DNA from: an uncultured SAR86 cluster bacterium | GTDB taxonomy: Bacteria; Pseudomonadota; Gammaproteobacteria; Magnimaribacterales; D2472 | Direction of reading: 5' to 3' | DNA length: 41,548 nt | Assembly: GCA_905478035.1 (NCBI GenBank) | Contig: CAJQGX010000034.1 | Coordinates: forward strand, 1-41,548 | Part shown: piece by piece, positions 40,853-41,548 of the stretch | How positions within the stretch are numbered: the first letter of the stretch is position 1 | Layout: each line of letters starts with the position of its first letter | Made by a program: the position numbers and the translations under genes | Notes under the pieces: generated by a model | What the model saw: the letters and a program-made list of their open reading frames with translations, nothing else | What the model was told of the DNA's origin: nothing | Database searches by the model: none

Positions 40853-41350
40853 TTTAGAATATTCTTCTATTTTAAAATTATAGTCATTATCATCGTTTTT
40901 GTTGAAAGATTCAGAGCTAATGAGATTCCATTTAGCTAAATCTAGCTCTGGGTAGAATACATCCCCTTCAATATCACAATCGACTCTTGTAATTAGTAGC
41001 TTATTAAAAATATCTATTGTTTCTCTAAATAAATAGCCGCCTCCAATTATCACTATTTCTTGATCTATTTTCTCAGCATTATTTTTTTCAGCACATTTAA
41101 TAGCATCATCTAGATTTTTAAATACATGCGCTCCTGGAATGCTTTCAATAGTTGTTGATACAACGTAGTTAGTTCTTTTTGGTAGTGGCTTCCCTATAGA
41201 TTCATAAGTTTTTCGGCCCATGATAATAATTTTATTTAGCGTATTTTTTTTAAAGTGAGCTAAGTCAGCTTTTAGATTCCAAGGCAGATCATTATCTACT
41301 CCTATGACTCTATTATTTGATACAGCTACAAGGTGAGATATTATTTTCAT
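40847..41350 (-). CDS. folA: dihydrofolate reductase (FolA)
   Basis: The 167-aa enzyme has AVSNNRVIGVDNDLPWNLKADLAHFK with catalytic Asp29 in the place of E. coli Asp27, GRKTYESIGKPLPKR, and VIIGGGYLF with NADPH-binding glycines. It reduces dihydrofolate to tetrahydrofolate. The start directly abuts the thyA stop (no gap), forming a thyA-folA operon that recycles the dihydrofolate made by thymidylate synthase. Confidence 0.95.
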   Translation of the reverse strand: MKIISHLVAVSNNRVIGVDNDLPWNLKADLAHFKKNTLNKIIIMGRKTYESIGKPLPKRTNYVVSTTIESIPGAHVFKNLDDAIKCAEKNNAEKIDQEIVIIGGGYLFRETIDIFNKLLITRVDCDIEGDVFYPELDLAKWNLISSESFNKNDDNDYNFKIEEYSKL

Positions 41351-41548
41351 TTAGACCGCCATTTTTGCTTTAATTCCAGGATGATGTTTATAGTCTTCTA
41401 ATTTAAATTCATCTATAGAGAACTTATGTATATCTTCCAGCGATGTTATATCAGGTAAAGATAAAGTTGGAAGAGGTAATGGGTCTCTAGCAATTTGCTC
41501 TTTAACTTGTTCTATTGAATTCATATAAATATGAGCATCTCCAAATGA
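41351..41548 (-). CDS. thyA: thymidylate synthase (ThyA), C-terminal part
   Basis: The minus strand carries 65 C-terminal residues followed by TAA at 41353-41351; the gene continues past the right edge. Visible motifs are FGDAHIYMNSIEQVKEQIAR, DPLPLPTL and the final HHPGIKAKMAV, closely matching the end of ThyA. The active-site cysteine region is outside the window. It is the upstream partner of folA. Confidence 0.93.
   Translation of the reverse strand, partial: SFGDAHIYMNSIEQVKEQIARDPLPLPTLSLPDITSLEDIHKFSIDEFKLEDYKHHPGIKAKMAV

Noticed and set aside
1-41548. tRNA, rRNA, CRISPR, insertion sequence or phage integrase
   Set aside because: I looked through all intergenic gaps; none is above about 185 bp and none shows a cloverleaf, regular repeats, terminal inverted repeats or a recombinase frame.

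Overview
This window is a compact, AT-rich stretch (about one third G+C by eye) of a bacterial chromosome. Almost every base is coding, no intergenic gap exceeds about 185 bp, and many genes overlap by 1 to 16 bp. Gene content is gammaproteobacterial: a HexR-type RpiR regulator, RpoH, a lysine-type EF-P, lipB-lipA, the order yggS-proC-yggT-metX-metW-rdgB-hemW, and a TonB2/TtpC-type energy transducer. Together with small intergenic spaces and a marine-style set of secreted peptidases, phosphatases, TRAP and TonB systems, this suggests a streamlined marine gammaproteobacterium, SAR86-like. The taxonomic call is an inference. I saw no tRNA, rRNA, CRISPR array, insertion sequence or integrase.

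Layout. 1-3076: end of a GNAT acetyltransferase, a small zinc-ribbon protein, an outer-membrane-type protein and TypA/BipA. 3117-7236: a plus-strand run with a secreted M20 amidohydrolase, a nitronate-monooxygenase-like enzyme, three overlapping small proteins of unknown function, DUF2237 and a 3-hydroxyisobutyrate-dehydrogenase-family enzyme. 7241-9922: an accessory-looking block with a small membrane protein, a possibly frameshifted small ORF, a MazG-type pyrophosphohydrolase, a GT60-like GlcNAc-transferase and, divergently, a prolyl 4-hydroxylase. 9924-17644: HexR-like regulator, then uvrD-dctP-lipB-lipA-DUF6356, converging on dctM-dctQ, so one TRAP transporter is split across two strands. 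17690-23008: YaaA, a dienoyl-CoA isomerase, and four phosphohydrolases (P4 acid phosphatase, alkaline phosphatase, YrfG-like nucleotidase, CysQ). 23066-24594: rpoH and trmB. 24591-32795: a ten-gene minus-strand operon from efp to hemW. 32844-35510: an ACE-like M2 lipoprotein peptidase and a DUF1295 membrane protein. 35607-40852: a six-gene TonB2/TtpC-type cluster. 40847-41548: folA and the 3' part of thyA.

The most unusual element is the divergent pair at 8213-9922. A collagen-type prolyl 4-hydroxylase with an intact Fe/2-oxoglutarate site sits beside a glycosyltransferase of the family that puts GlcNAc on hydroxyproline of Skp1 in Dictyostelium. That makes a candidate two-enzyme bacterial system for proline hydroxylation followed by O-glycosylation of a cytosolic protein. 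A second recurring signal is a -10-like hexamer ending 6-7 nt before the start codon of at least six genes without a Shine-Dalgarno sequence, which suggests leaderless mRNAs. A third is a symmetric ATTATAAT element in two divergent gene gaps.
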